Shown: positions 18,901 to 26,460 of the stretch, in pieces
How the letters are laid out: the number at the start of each line of letters is the position of its first letter
How positions within the stretch are numbered: the first letter of the stretch is position 1
Assembly (NCBI GenBank): GCA_019638355.1
Contig: JAHBTY010000004.1
Span: 434,001-498,000 of the forward strand
From: Cyclobacteriaceae bacterium
GTDB taxonomy: Bacteria; Bacteroidota; Bacteroidia; Cytophagales; Cyclobacteriaceae
Reading direction: 5' to 3'
DNA length: 64,000 nucleotides
Translations under genes and position numbers: made by a program
The notes under the pieces: generated by a model
The model's database searches: none
The model's input: only the letters and a program-made list of their open reading frames with translations
Told to the model about the DNA's origin: nothing

Positions 18901-21553
18901 AGCGTTTTCAGGAGTTACCAGACCAGGTACAATTCCTTTTATTACAAGCATAGCTGCTGGTGAGATATGCAATGATGCTGCGCCTGTAGTACTTCAAACA
19001 AACTTAGATAATTCTGGTTATACACCGATAAACTATCGTGTATTCGACTTTTTTAGCGGGATTGAACATTCTCCAAATGCAATAACTTCACCTGGCCCCA
19101 ACATCTTTGAATTCAATCCTGCAACCATAACATTCCCGGGTAACGAAGGAAGTCGGTTTCTTCAACTTCAGTACAATTATCAGGATAATAATGGATGCGC
19201 TGGAACTACATCTAAAAATTTTTATGTGGACAGAAAACCTCTTCCACCCATTGGAAACGATACACAATACTGCCAGTTTTTTAATGGACAATTGAATTTA
19301 GAGGCTAGCGGTGAATTCAGAAATCTTCAGTGGTTTGAAAATTCTAATTTATCAGATCCCAACCCTCTACGGGGAGAAATTATTAATACGGGTTTGAACA
19401 GCCTAACTCCCATATCCAAAACATTTTATGCTGTTGATAATAATTTTTCCTGCAGGAGTAATCCTGCATCAATAATCATTCAAGTAACACCCGTTCCGGA
19501 TGCTACTGTAACAGTACCCACAGCATGTTTAGGTGTTCCTTTCTTAATAAATCCTCCAACAATCCCCAATATACTTTCTTATCAATGGGATTTAGGTGAT
19601 GGCTCGCCCGTTCAAACTACAGCTACTGCTAATCATAAATATGAAACCCTTGGGCCATTCACATTAAAATTCAGAGGTATCATAAACTCAAACGGTCAGC
19701 AATGCCCTGTTGGGGATACGGTAGCAATTGCCGTTGGGGAAGTACCAAAACCTAATTTTACGTTTGCACAGATTTGCAGAGGTGATCAAACACGATTTTT
19801 TGGCTCATCAACCATACCGGCTCAGGTTCAACAGTATAAATGGAATTTTAATAACACAATACTTAATGCTGGAAATTTAGGTGCCACACCACCTGTGCCA
19901 TTTGGTGGTACCTATCAAAATCCTACGTATCAATTTCCCACAAGCGGTGATTTTCTTGTAACTGTAACCTCAATTACCAATTTGGGATGCAGGGATAGCA
20001 CCACAAAAACTATAACCATACTTGATACCTACGGCACCCCCTACGATATGTCAGTTGTTGAGAGTGGACGAGGTGGTTGGCGGGTTGACACAGAAAGTAT
20101 ATATCCAAGCTGGGAATTCGCACCTGCAAATAAAAATATACTCACAACTTCAACCCCGGTTTGGGTTACACGGTCAAACGCGCCATATAATGCCAACGAA
20201 CGTTCTTACCTTAATAGCCCATGCTTTAGTATTGGAATCTCCCGTCCGGCAATTTCAATCGATTACTTTAGTAATACACCTGAGCGTTTGGATGGTAGCG
20301 TTCTGGAATATTCTATTAACGGAGGCGATACCTGGAACCCGTTGGATTTGGGAACAGGACAACTGGGTACTGGTTTGAACTGGTTTAATACTTTAGGTTT
20401 CTTTTTAGGCAATATTGGCTCTAGTTCTATTGGATGGTCAGGTAATTTATGGGAAAGTTCAACTTCGCCTTTTGTTAAAGGAAGGCATTCCTTAGATGGC
20501 GCAACAGGGGCAAAGGTTCGCTTTAGAGTTGCTTTTGCAAGTGGTACTGGCGACAAATCTGCATATGATGGATTTGCTTTGAAAGCAATTAAGATAGAAT
20601 CCAGAAATCGAAACCTACTCATCGAAAATTTTACTCAGGAATCCTTTAACTCGAACAATAATTCATTTACAGTTATTCCTGCCACTGAAGGAACCAAACT
20701 TCAGTACCACATTGGGTTTCCGGGTAGCGATAACATTCATGCTCAAAATACTGCCGACATTGATGCCAGAGCTGCGTATTATGGCATTACAAATAGCCCT
20801 GGTGTGGTACCACGAGCGTATATTGATGGCTATTCTAACGGGAACTTTTTGGGTTCGTGGAATAACTTATACCGTGGATTGCGGTCACTTGCCCCTGCCC
20901 CTATTACGATGAGCATTGCAACATTAGAACCCACCAATACAGATGAATTGAAATTTGAGGTTACAATTATTCCTACAACAGCAACAAGCGAAATACCAAT
21001 TGGTTCAAAGCCAGTTTTGCATGTGGCCATTATTGAAAAGGTTGTGGGTTCTAACAACTTTGTGGTAAGAAAAATGATACCCAATGCTGCTGGTAGATTA
21101 TTGACTGTTCCTGTTAATTCAACTCTCACAGAAAGTTATAGCTGGAAACCTGTGTCACCGAATTTTGTTCGCAACCAAATTGCTATTGTTGCTTTTGTTC
21201 AAGATGAAATAACCCAGGAAGTATATCAGTCGGCTGAACTACTCAATCCCACTATTGATCATATTCCTAACCCAAGTATCATAACCGCCATTGAAGACCT
21301 TGCCGAGTATATTCAAATTTACCCTAACCCGGCTAATGAAAGTTTTGAGATAGAATTGCCTGCCAAAGTTGAAAGCCGCGTAATGGTTAACCTGATTGAT
21401 CCGGTAGGCCGCACCGCCCAACAACTTTACTTCGAAAAAGGCGAGCAAACCAAAACGGTAAACACACAAAACCTGGCACAGGGAGTTTATGTGGTACAGA
21501 TTGGCTCAGGTAATACAGGCGTAGTTAGGAAAAAAGTGCTAGTGGTACATTAA
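15911..21553 (+). CDS. giant multidomain surface protein with T9SS sorting domain
   Basis: A 1880-residue exported protein. After a signal peptide there are two fibronectin-III-like domains (about 30-140 and 150-245). Next come an SbsA/Big_5-type Ig domain near 425-530 (TPPNISFQPANG), an IPT/TIG-like domain near 540 (PAITSFTPTATC) and several Ig-like blocks. PKD-like domains lie near 1222 (SYQWDLGDGSP) and 1309, with an Omp28-like region near 1567. A type A T9SS C-terminal domain runs from about 1798 (IQIYPNPANESFEIELP ... LAQGVYVVQI). It would be carried across the outer membrane by the Por machinery and attached to the surface or released. The ATG at 15911 overlaps the previous stop. It is the last gene of the six-gene operon. 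Confidence 0.88.
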   Translation: MSMKKSLRGILILLITTCWFNAAAQIQEPTNHVTGFSVTALSSSEITLSWTDATGPTLPEFYLILGRKTTGGTFASVGSGDIPLIPADADWSDGNFADIVAFSDPNIFNITGLDAETEYEFAIYSYRTTGGTPGEADYKEGGRPSGSDFTFSLEPGSHSTTFTATLNGSTTIDLAFDAANTLTNTDGYLIYRLTGSAVNLTGLTDGGSPPNPLNGATLIHTTTSAATTYSDSGLQGGLTYHYTLVPFNYNGSNASTYNYLNNGAAPAASAATTLVVTLNQIAGGGSNIAASPLNSGANNQAILGFSITTNGSTTFNALTVSLTTTATGKFLNPRIFKSTDAVFGGDASINTGTIGTQLQFTAINETLTAGTTNYFIVVNVEAGVNASTPATEPAFTQAGITFISPAITPGSITITGTNYSFVDATPPNISFQPANGAVNFSAVGNITISFDEPIRKLNDAPITSADIEGGLVELKVTNDGGATVGFVGSINGANTVITLNPNATLLPNQVYYVEVNPVEDNNNNATVAQSITFTTEDKPAITSFTPTATCIGNNVTVNGSRFSGTGNPASGNSIPTITVNGVTIPAANILPGHSSSSVTFTIPAGVSTGAITIRNNDSDLVSLNSASTLTVNPAINVGLSTATNITPSVGSNFNIVVGGNSQNTVSYRVQRPNLTFTSQQTGNGSQLSFGPFSHASPGSYTYRVEASSSGCTTVFLADVVVNIAALSVDAGNDRVICAGESVTLGGNPPASGGTGFFSYSWTSTPSGFSSSSPNPTVSPLISRTYNLTVTDNSGATLVDQIIVTVNPKPTAAFDPSTRTSFIVTEGAYELLGSGTPAGGTNSFSGLGVTQSGTGAYYFNPSVAGIGTNIPLTYTYTDSNSCTDQAVIFVNVLSQSPVLGLASQYCSNAGLSNVLSPNPAVVPVTVNTKMKFANRSGVYLNELDPNYPLIQVSALPYTYRLDPLKASLILGGNSEFTIVVYETINFPLLGLVDFVYGTAFSGVTRPGTIPFITSIAAGEICNDAAPVVLQTNLDNSGYTPINYRVFDFFSGIEHSPNAITSPGPNIFEFNPATITFPGNEGSRFLQLQYNYQDNNGCAGTTSKNFYVDRKPLPPIGNDTQYCQFFNGQLNLEASGEFRNLQWFENSNLSDPNPLRGEIINTGLNSLTPISKTFYAVDNNFSCRSNPASIIIQVTPVPDATVTVPTACLGVPFLINPPTIPNILSYQWDLGDGSPVQTTATANHKYETLGPFTLKFRGIINSNGQQCPVGDTVAIAVGEVPKPNFTFAQICRGDQTRFFGSSTIPAQVQQYKWNFNNTILNAGNLGATPPVPFGGTYQNPTYQFPTSGDFLVTVTSITNLGCRDSTTKTITILDTYGTPYDMSVVESGRGGWRVDTESIYPSWEFAPANKNILTTSTPVWVTRSNAPYNANERSYLNSPCFSIGISRPAISIDYFSNTPERLDGSVLEYSINGGDTWNPLDLGTGQLGTGLNWFNTLGFFLGNIGSSSIGWSGNLWESSTSPFVKGRHSLDGATGAKVRFRVAFASGTGDKSAYDGFALKAIKIESRNRNLLIENFTQESFNSNNNSFTVIPATEGTKLQYHIGFPGSDNIHAQNTADIDARAAYYGITNSPGVVPRAYIDGYSNGNFLGSWNNLYRGLRSLAPAPITMSIATLEPTNTDELKFEVTIIPTTATSEIPIGSKPVLHVAIIEKVVGSNNFVVRKMIPNAAGRLLTVPVNSTLTESYSWKPVSPNFVRNQIAIVAFVQDEITQEVYQSAELLNPTIDHIPNPSIITAIEDLAEYIQIYPNPANESFEIELPAKVESRVMVNLIDPVGRTAQQLYFEKGEQTKTVNTQNLAQGVYVVQIGSGNTGVVRKKVLVVH

Positions 21554-21572
21554 CCTACAAAAGCTATACGAG

Positions 21573-21609
21573 AAGGCTTAAAGTTGGTGCACCTGGTTTT
21601 AAGCCTTTT
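21573..21609 (+). terminator. terminator of the six-gene operon
   Basis: A 10-base perfect stem AAGGCTTAAA (21573-21582) / TTTAAGCCTT (21598-21607) with a 15-base loop, followed by more T residues, lies 20 bases after the adhesin stop codon. This fits a rho-independent terminator ending the transcript that began upstream of 5716. Confidence 0.65.
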
Positions 21610-21900
21610 AACTTCAAGCTCTATGCACTCCGCTATACTTCACCAAAAAATCCTCAGCTCTCAATACTAGCACAGCATACACAAACACGGGATACTCCTT
21701 ATGGAGCACGATCTATAAAATATTAGTTTAACGCAATAAATGGGAGCTTGTGGCATATTCAATCCGTGTAGGACGATCTTAACAAAAACCTCAAAAATCA
21801 CTCGAATTTGAAGTTTCTTTCTTTACTAAAGTGAGTTTAAAATGTAAGTTTCTTTGGCTAATTTAACCGTTTAAAGTGGTACCAAACTGCGCACATTAGT
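21610..21900. other. non-coding region before terC
   Basis: About 290 bases without a convincing gene on either strand. The end is AT-rich and should hold the terC promoter; TAAGTTTC at 21845-21852 is one base from the Bacteroidetes TAnnTTTG element but lacks a clear upstream TTTG at the best spacing. No RNA gene or strong repeat was recognised. Confidence 0.4.
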
Positions 21901-22722
21901 ATGGAAATGTTTCTGAAAGCCGATACCTGGCTGGCTTTGCTTACCCTCTGTTTTCTTGAAATCGTACTTGGTATTGATAACATCATTTTCATTTCCATCG
22001 TATCCAATAAACTACCGGAAGAGCAACGCCCCAAAGCCCGTAACCTGGGCCTGGGGTTGGCTATGTTTGTGCGGATTGTGCTGCTGCTTTGCATTACCTG
22101 GATCATTGGTTTCGTAGAACCTTTATTCACCATACCAGCCAACTTTCTGATTAAACACGATATGGCGTTTAGTGGTAAAGATTTAATTCTTGGATTTGGT
22201 GGCTTGTTCCTGATCGCAAAAAGTACCTTAGAAATCAACCACGAAATGGAAGGTGATGATGAAGAAGAAACATCCATTGGAAAGGCAGCCACGGTAACAT
22301 TTGCGGGTACTATCGTTCAGATCATTTTATTGGACATTATCTTCTCGTTCGATTCTATTCTTACCGCGGTAGGCATTGTGCCGCCCGAGCAGGTAGTGAT
22401 TATGATAATTGCTGTTATTGTCTCCATTATTGTAATGATGTTTTTCTCCGGAGCCATCAGTACATTCATAAAAAACCATCCATCCATGGAAGTACTCGCT
22501 TTGGGTTTTCTTATACTCATTGGCTTTACCTTATTGCTGGAAGGTTTGCACCAGGAAATCCCGAAAGGTTACATTTACTTTGCAGTGGCCTTCTCGCTGC
22601 TTATTGAGTTTACCAACATACGGGTGCGTAAAAAACGCAAGGCTAAATCGAACCCGGTAAAACTGAATAAAGGTTACGATGATAAACAGTTGGAAGAGGC
22701 TGTTAAGGAATTGAACAAATAG
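21901..22722 (+). CDS. TerC family integral membrane protein
   Basis: A 273-residue polytopic membrane protein of the TerC/Alx family. Conserved charged stretches are seen in helix 1 (LEIVLGIDNIIFI) and mid-protein (LLDIIFSFDSILTAVG), where buried Asp/Glu residues are thought to bind metal ions. Family members export manganese or protect metal-loaded exoenzymes, or confer tellurite resistance; the specific role here is inferred. A cytoplasmic acidic loop (EGDDEEE) and a lysine-rich C-terminus are present. The YfiT-like gene starts 2 bases after the stop, so the two are cotranscribed. Confidence 0.93.
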   Translation: MEMFLKADTWLALLTLCFLEIVLGIDNIIFISIVSNKLPEEQRPKARNLGLGLAMFVRIVLLLCITWIIGFVEPLFTIPANFLIKHDMAFSGKDLILGFGGLFLIAKSTLEINHEMEGDDEEETSIGKAATVTFAGTIVQIILLDIIFSFDSILTAVGIVPPEQVVIMIIAVIVSIIVMMFFSGAISTFIKNHPSMEVLALGFLILIGFTLLLEGLHQEIPKGYIYFAVAFSLLIEFTNIRVRKKRKAKSNPVKLNKGYDDKQLEEAVKELNK

Positions 22723-22724
22723 GT

Positions 22725-23258
22725 ATGAGTACACAAACCGATCTCCGCTATCCCATTGGTAAATACACGCCTCAGTCCAGCCATACTGCGGCTGAAATCT
22801 CAGCAGCAATTAAACATATTAGCGAACTGCCATTGAAAATTGAGACCGCAGTATCAGATTTAACCAACACACAATTAAATACTCCCTACCGCGAAGGCGG
22901 GTGGACGGTAAGGCAGGTTGTACACCATGTAGCCGATAGCCATCTGAATGCCTACATCCGCTTTAAATGGACGCTTACCGAAGATACACCTACCATAAAA
23001 GCATATAATGAAAAACTGTGGGCCGAAACTCCCGATGCAACTTTGCCTGTAGAAGTTTCAATTTCTTTGATTAAAGCCCTGCATCAAAAGCTTGCGTTAT
23101 TACTTGACAGTTTAACACCTGAGCAGCTGCTACGCTCATTCATTCACCCGGAAACACAAAAACAGGTTGCCCTTCACAATATGATTGCACTCTATGCGTG
23201 GCATGGTATGCACCATACAGCCCATATAACCGAACTTCGTAAGCGAATGAATTGGTAA
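22725..23258 (+). CDS. DinB-superfamily YfiT-like putative metal-dependent hydrolase/thiol transferase
   Basis: A 177-residue protein matching the YfiT/BstA group: N-terminal DLRYPIGKY, WTVRQVVHHVADSHLNAYIRFKW, and a C-terminal YAWHGMHHTAHI motif. His68, His160 and His164 are the likely metal ligands of the four-helix DinB fold. Bacillus BstA transfers bacillithiol to electrophiles; whether a low-molecular-weight thiol is used here is unknown. It lies in a tight + strand run with terC, a YheT-like hydrolase (next start 1 base after the stop) and an SRAP-domain gene. Confidence 0.9.
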   Translation: MSTQTDLRYPIGKYTPQSSHTAAEISAAIKHISELPLKIETAVSDLTNTQLNTPYREGGWTVRQVVHHVADSHLNAYIRFKWTLTEDTPTIKAYNEKLWAETPDATLPVEVSISLIKALHQKLALLLDSLTPEQLLRSFIHPETQKQVALHNMIALYAWHGMHHTAHITELRKRMNW

Positions 23259-23259
23259 T

Positions 23260-24204
23260 ATGCAGGCTTATCGTGCCCCCGCAATCCTGTTTACCAATCA
23301 CCTCGAAACCATATACCCGGCCCTGCTCCGTACTGTAAATGGGGTTGTATATTCGCGCGAACGTATTAGCACCCCCGATGATGATTTTTTAGACCTGGAT
23401 TGGATTAATAACAAATCAGAAAAACTTGTCATTATCTCGCACGGGTTGGAAGGAAATAGCAAGCGTGCCTATGTAAAAGGCATGGCAAAAATTTTTTCGC
23501 TACAGCAATACGATGTATTAGCCTGGAACTATCGCGGATGCAGCGAAGAAATGAATCATCAATTACGCTTTTATCACAGTGGTGCAACAGATGATCTTCA
23601 TCTTGTAATACAACATGCGCTCACAAAAGGTTATTCAGAAATTAACCTGATCGGCTTTAGCCTGGGCGGCAACCTTACGCTAAAGTATGTGGGTGAACAA
23701 AGTAATTCGATGGTACCACAAATTAACCGCGCGGTGGTATTTTCGGTTCCGTTGCACTTACATTCCTGTAGTTTAAAAATTGCAACTAGTGCTTACGGCA
23801 TTTATGCAAACCGATTTTTGAAAACATTAAAACAAAAGGTAGTGCTAAAAGCCAGTCGTATGCCCGGTATTGATATCCGAGAGCTTGATCGCATCAATAA
23901 TTTATTCGATTTCGATGATACTTACACAGCAAAACTTCATGGTTTTGATGGCGCAAGAGACTACTATGAAAAATGCAGCTCACTTTATTTTTTGGAAGGC
24001 ATAAAAATACAAACCTTAGTTGTAAATGCTCAGAACGATCCCTTTCTAAGTACCCGGTGTTACCCGGATAATTTTTACAATCACCCATTCGTAAAAACTG
24101 AATTTCCAAAAAAGGGGGGCCATGTGGGCTTTGCTCAGTTTGCCAAAAATGGGGTATATTGGAGCGAACTGCGTGCACTGCGGTTTATTCAATCAGGCCT
24201 ATGA
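23260..24204 (+). CDS. YheT-like alpha/beta hydrolase
   Basis: A 314-residue alpha/beta-hydrolase of the YheT/EMB8 group. The nucleophile elbow GFSLGGN has Ser134. The acid is probably Asp260 (VVNAQNDPFL) and the base His288 (KKGGHVGF). The HGLEGNSKRAY motif near residue 61 forms the oxyanion region and is typical of this group. No signal peptide is present. The physiological substrate is unknown; family members are carboxylesterases. The stop codon overlaps the start of the SRAP gene (ATGA), indicating translational coupling. Confidence 0.9.
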   Translation: MQAYRAPAILFTNHLETIYPALLRTVNGVVYSRERISTPDDDFLDLDWINNKSEKLVIISHGLEGNSKRAYVKGMAKIFSLQQYDVLAWNYRGCSEEMNHQLRFYHSGATDDLHLVIQHALTKGYSEINLIGFSLGGNLTLKYVGEQSNSMVPQINRAVVFSVPLHLHSCSLKIATSAYGIYANRFLKTLKQKVVLKASRMPGIDIRELDRINNLFDFDDTYTAKLHGFDGARDYYEKCSSLYFLEGIKIQTLVVNAQNDPFLSTRCYPDNFYNHPFVKTEFPKKGGHVGFAQFAKNGVYWSELRALRFIQSGL

Positions 24205-24896
24205 TAGAACGCTACGCCATTCATTCAACCATGCAACAGCTTGTTGCCCGATTTGATATTGAAGAAGCACCCGGCTACAAGCAAAGCTATAACGCGGCAC
24301 CGGGCAAGCTACTTCCGGTTATAACCCATCATAGTCCAAAAGGCTTTTCATTTTTTTATTGGGGCACAGCACCCAAGTGGATTAAAAACAAAACACTGGC
24401 CGAACGAATCATTAACACGCGCGTAGAGTGGATTCAGGAAAAGCCTTTACTCCGTAAAGCATTGATGCGTTACCGATGCCTCATACCCGCCAATTCATTT
24501 TACGGTTGGAAAAAAATTAGTAAGAAATCGCTTGTACCTCATTTATTTACACCCAAACAACCGCTAAACTCCTTTGCGGGTCTCTGGGAAGAGTATGACG
24601 ATCAGGATGGAAATTCGTTTCATACTTTTTCAATGCTAACCATGCCGGCAACAAACGCAGTAGTAACCGTTACTGAACGCATGCCGGTAATCTTTAACCG
24701 GGCACAAGAATTGGTTTGGTTAAATGCCAACGCAACCGAGCTACAATTATTAAACTTAATTAAACCGTTGCCGGATGGCGAACTAACCAACCATGTTGTG
24801 TCGCCTGCTGTATTTACTCCTGAATTTGATAAACCCTCGCTTCTACTTCCAGCGCCTCCGGCTGATCAATTCGGAAACTTAACATTGTTTGATTAA
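24201..24896 (+). CDS. SRAP-domain protein (YedK/HMCES fold) with degenerate active site
   Basis: A 231-residue SRAP protein. Canonical members (YedK, HMCES) form a thiazolidine crosslink to abasic sites in single-stranded DNA through Cys2, helped by Asn, Glu and His. Here the start reads MIERYAI where MCGRYAI is usual, so Cys2 is Ile. The Glu of FYEWK is Gly102 (FYGWK), and the His of IHDRMP is Thr158 (VTERMP). Asn72 (IINTRVEW) and the fold motifs NAAPG, CLIPANSF and LWEEY remain. The start at 24201 is supported by the ATGA overlap with the hydrolase gene and by alignment of MIERYAI. It is probably a non-catalytic DNA-binding paralogue or has different chemistry. Confidence 0.85.
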   Translation: MIERYAIHSTMQQLVARFDIEEAPGYKQSYNAAPGKLLPVITHHSPKGFSFFYWGTAPKWIKNKTLAERIINTRVEWIQEKPLLRKALMRYRCLIPANSFYGWKKISKKSLVPHLFTPKQPLNSFAGLWEEYDDQDGNSFHTFSMLTMPATNAVVTVTERMPVIFNRAQELVWLNANATELQLLNLIKPLPDGELTNHVVSPAVFTPEFDKPSLLLPAPPADQFGNLTLFD

Positions 24897-24941
24897 TGTA
24901 CTGCATGAGCAGTATTATAATTGTATAAGTTCTGGGAAGGG

Positions 24942-25799
24942 CTATTCAAACCCATCGTCTTCTTCCTCCTTCTTTTTGTCATCTGGTTTCTTATCCGGAT
25001 TGGTCTTATCTGTTTTGGTCTTTTTATTAAACAAGCCGCCCAGTAATTTCTTCTTTGGTTTTGCTTGTATTTGTGTAGAGTCTGGCTCAGGCTGATCCGT
25101 AGTTACTGTTAGGCTATCCGCTTGTTTCTTCTTATCTTTTTTCTTGAACAGGTTCTTAAAAAATCCGCCTTTCGATTTTTTATCGGTTTTTTTCCTGGCA
25201 GCTTGTGCTGCACCCTCCTCCATCATGGCCGCGCGCACATCCGGCAACACCAATACATCGCGGAAGTACCATAGGTATGCGTCCTGATCGATGTTATACT
25301 TTTCTTTTGTTTTGGTTATCATGTAAACACTGTCCTCGGCCTTGCGGGGTTTAGTTGCCTGGCCAGTAAGCGTATCCGAAATGCTTCGTGCAGCACTATC
25401 TAATTCTGCAGCTATATCGAGCGAATCAGATTGCTTTTTAGGATACACCGGTTTAATCTCAACCGTGCGCAGCGATTTTAGCGCTTGTTTGTATGTTTTT
25501 TCAGGAAGTAATAAGTACCGTCCTTTCTTTCGCTTACGTACCTGCGGCAAAGCCGGTCCAGGCAAGGCATCACTCTTTCTCCAAGTAGAATCGCGCGGGG
25601 GCAATGTAATAGCCTTACTGTTGGTCGATGCCAGCACTTCACGTGGTTGGCTAGTACTTTCGTTATAATAGAAAAATTTCTCGCGGGCTGTTGGTTTGTC
25701 GTAAATAAATGAGCTTTGATAGGCCGGGCAAATAAGGCGTTGGGTACAGGCACCCGATACCAGCATGATAAATACACCTAAGAATAGAGCCCGAATCAT
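24942..25799 (-). CDS. hypothetical lipoprotein with highly charged C-terminus
   Basis: A 285-residue protein starting with a lipoprotein signal (MIRALFLGVFIMLVSGAC, Cys18). The middle is soluble (for example YNIDQDAYLWYFRDVLVLPDVRAAMMEEG). The last 90 residues are almost all Lys, Asp, Glu, Pro and Ser, with two similar GGFFKNLFKKKDKK / LGGLFNKKTKTDK blocks, suggesting a disordered tail. The ATG at 25799 is preferred over a TTG at 25817. It is convergent with the SRAP gene. The family was not recognised; it is a probable envelope protein. Confidence 0.75.
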   Translation of the reverse strand: MIRALFLGVFIMLVSGACTQRLICPAYQSSFIYDKPTAREKFFYYNESTSQPREVLASTNSKAITLPPRDSTWRKSDALPGPALPQVRKRKKGRYLLLPEKTYKQALKSLRTVEIKPVYPKKQSDSLDIAAELDSAARSISDTLTGQATKPRKAEDSVYMITKTKEKYNIDQDAYLWYFRDVLVLPDVRAAMMEEGAAQAARKKTDKKSKGGFFKNLFKKKDKKKQADSLTVTTDQPEPDSTQIQAKPKKKLLGGLFNKKTKTDKTNPDKKPDDKKKEEEDDGFE

Positions 25800-25896
25800 T
25801 CCTATAGAAGTTCGCAATCAACAAAATTAAATAATTAACACAAGTAATCCATAAATGGTAAAGATTACGGACACTCGTAAATTACTGAAAATCAAC

Positions 25897-26250
25897 CTAA
25901 AGCTGTATAAGTTCAGCCTTAATCCTGGCCGGCAGGCCAGCCACCACCAGGTTATATGAATTATCGATCCATTTATTCACCAGTTTATCGGGCAGGCTAC
26001 CGTCCATCAGCACGGTATTCCAATGCCTTTTATTCATATGATAACCCGGGAGCACTGCCGGATATTGTTCGCGCAACAATATAGCCTGCTCAGGATCGCA
26101 CTTCAGGTTAATGCTTTCAAACCCGGCTACATCGGCCAGGGCAAACATTTTACCCATTACCTTAAACACTATTGTTTGCTCACCAAACGGAAACTCTTCG
26201 GTTACACCACGCTTGGCCAAGCAATAACTTCTAAACTGCTCTACGTTCAA
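25897..26250 (-). CDS. MmcQ/YjbR family protein
   Basis: A 117-residue protein of the YjbR/MmcQ group, which has a CyaY-like DNA-binding fold. Characteristic stretches are EEFPFGEQTIVFKVMGKMFAL, NLKCDPEQA and GYHMNKRHWNTV. The function in the cell is not established for the family. The start is a TTG at 26250 that overlaps the stop codon of the upstream small membrane protein gene; no in-frame ATG is available upstream. It is the last gene of the ispG transcript. Confidence 0.88.
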   Translation of the reverse strand: MNVEQFRSYCLAKRGVTEEFPFGEQTIVFKVMGKMFALADVAGFESINLKCDPEQAILLREQYPAVLPGYHMNKRHWNTVLMDGSLPDKLVNKWIDNSYNLVVAGLPARIKAELIQL

Positions 26251-26456
26251 ATGAAACGCTTTATGATGAGGTATAGTACGCCAATCAAAAAAATGGCGAT
26301 CGAAATTTTATTGATGCCATGCATCATTCTGATGTTGAAGTTGGAAGGCCGTGAAGGATCGTTCTTTCGGAAGAAGTATCCTCCTACTTCACCTAATGTA
26401 AAAAATTCGCGTATGGAAAGTTTTTTCTTTTGGTTGGTTGTTGATTGCTTTTCCAT
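26247..26456 (-). CDS. small single-helix membrane protein (DUF6728-like)
   Basis: A 69-residue protein with a basic N-terminus (KQSTTNQKKKLSIREFFTLGEVGGYFFRK) and one C-terminal hydrophobic helix (ISIAIFLIGVLYLIIKRF). The GEVGGYFFRK motif followed by a single helix resembles a short Bacteroidetes family I associate with DUF6728; this is from memory. It lies 4 bases after ispG and overlaps the yjbR-like gene by 4 bases. Function is unknown. Confidence 0.75.
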   Translation of the reverse strand: MEKQSTTNQKKKLSIREFFTLGEVGGYFFRKNDPSRPSNFNIRMMHGINKISIAIFLIGVLYLIIKRFI

Positions 26457-26460
26457 GATG

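Noticed and set aside
24159-24200. Longer start for the SRAP gene that would supply a cysteine
   Set aside because: The extra residues come from the end of the YheT-like gene, and MIERYAI aligns with the family start MCGRYAI; the ATGA overlap also supports 24201.
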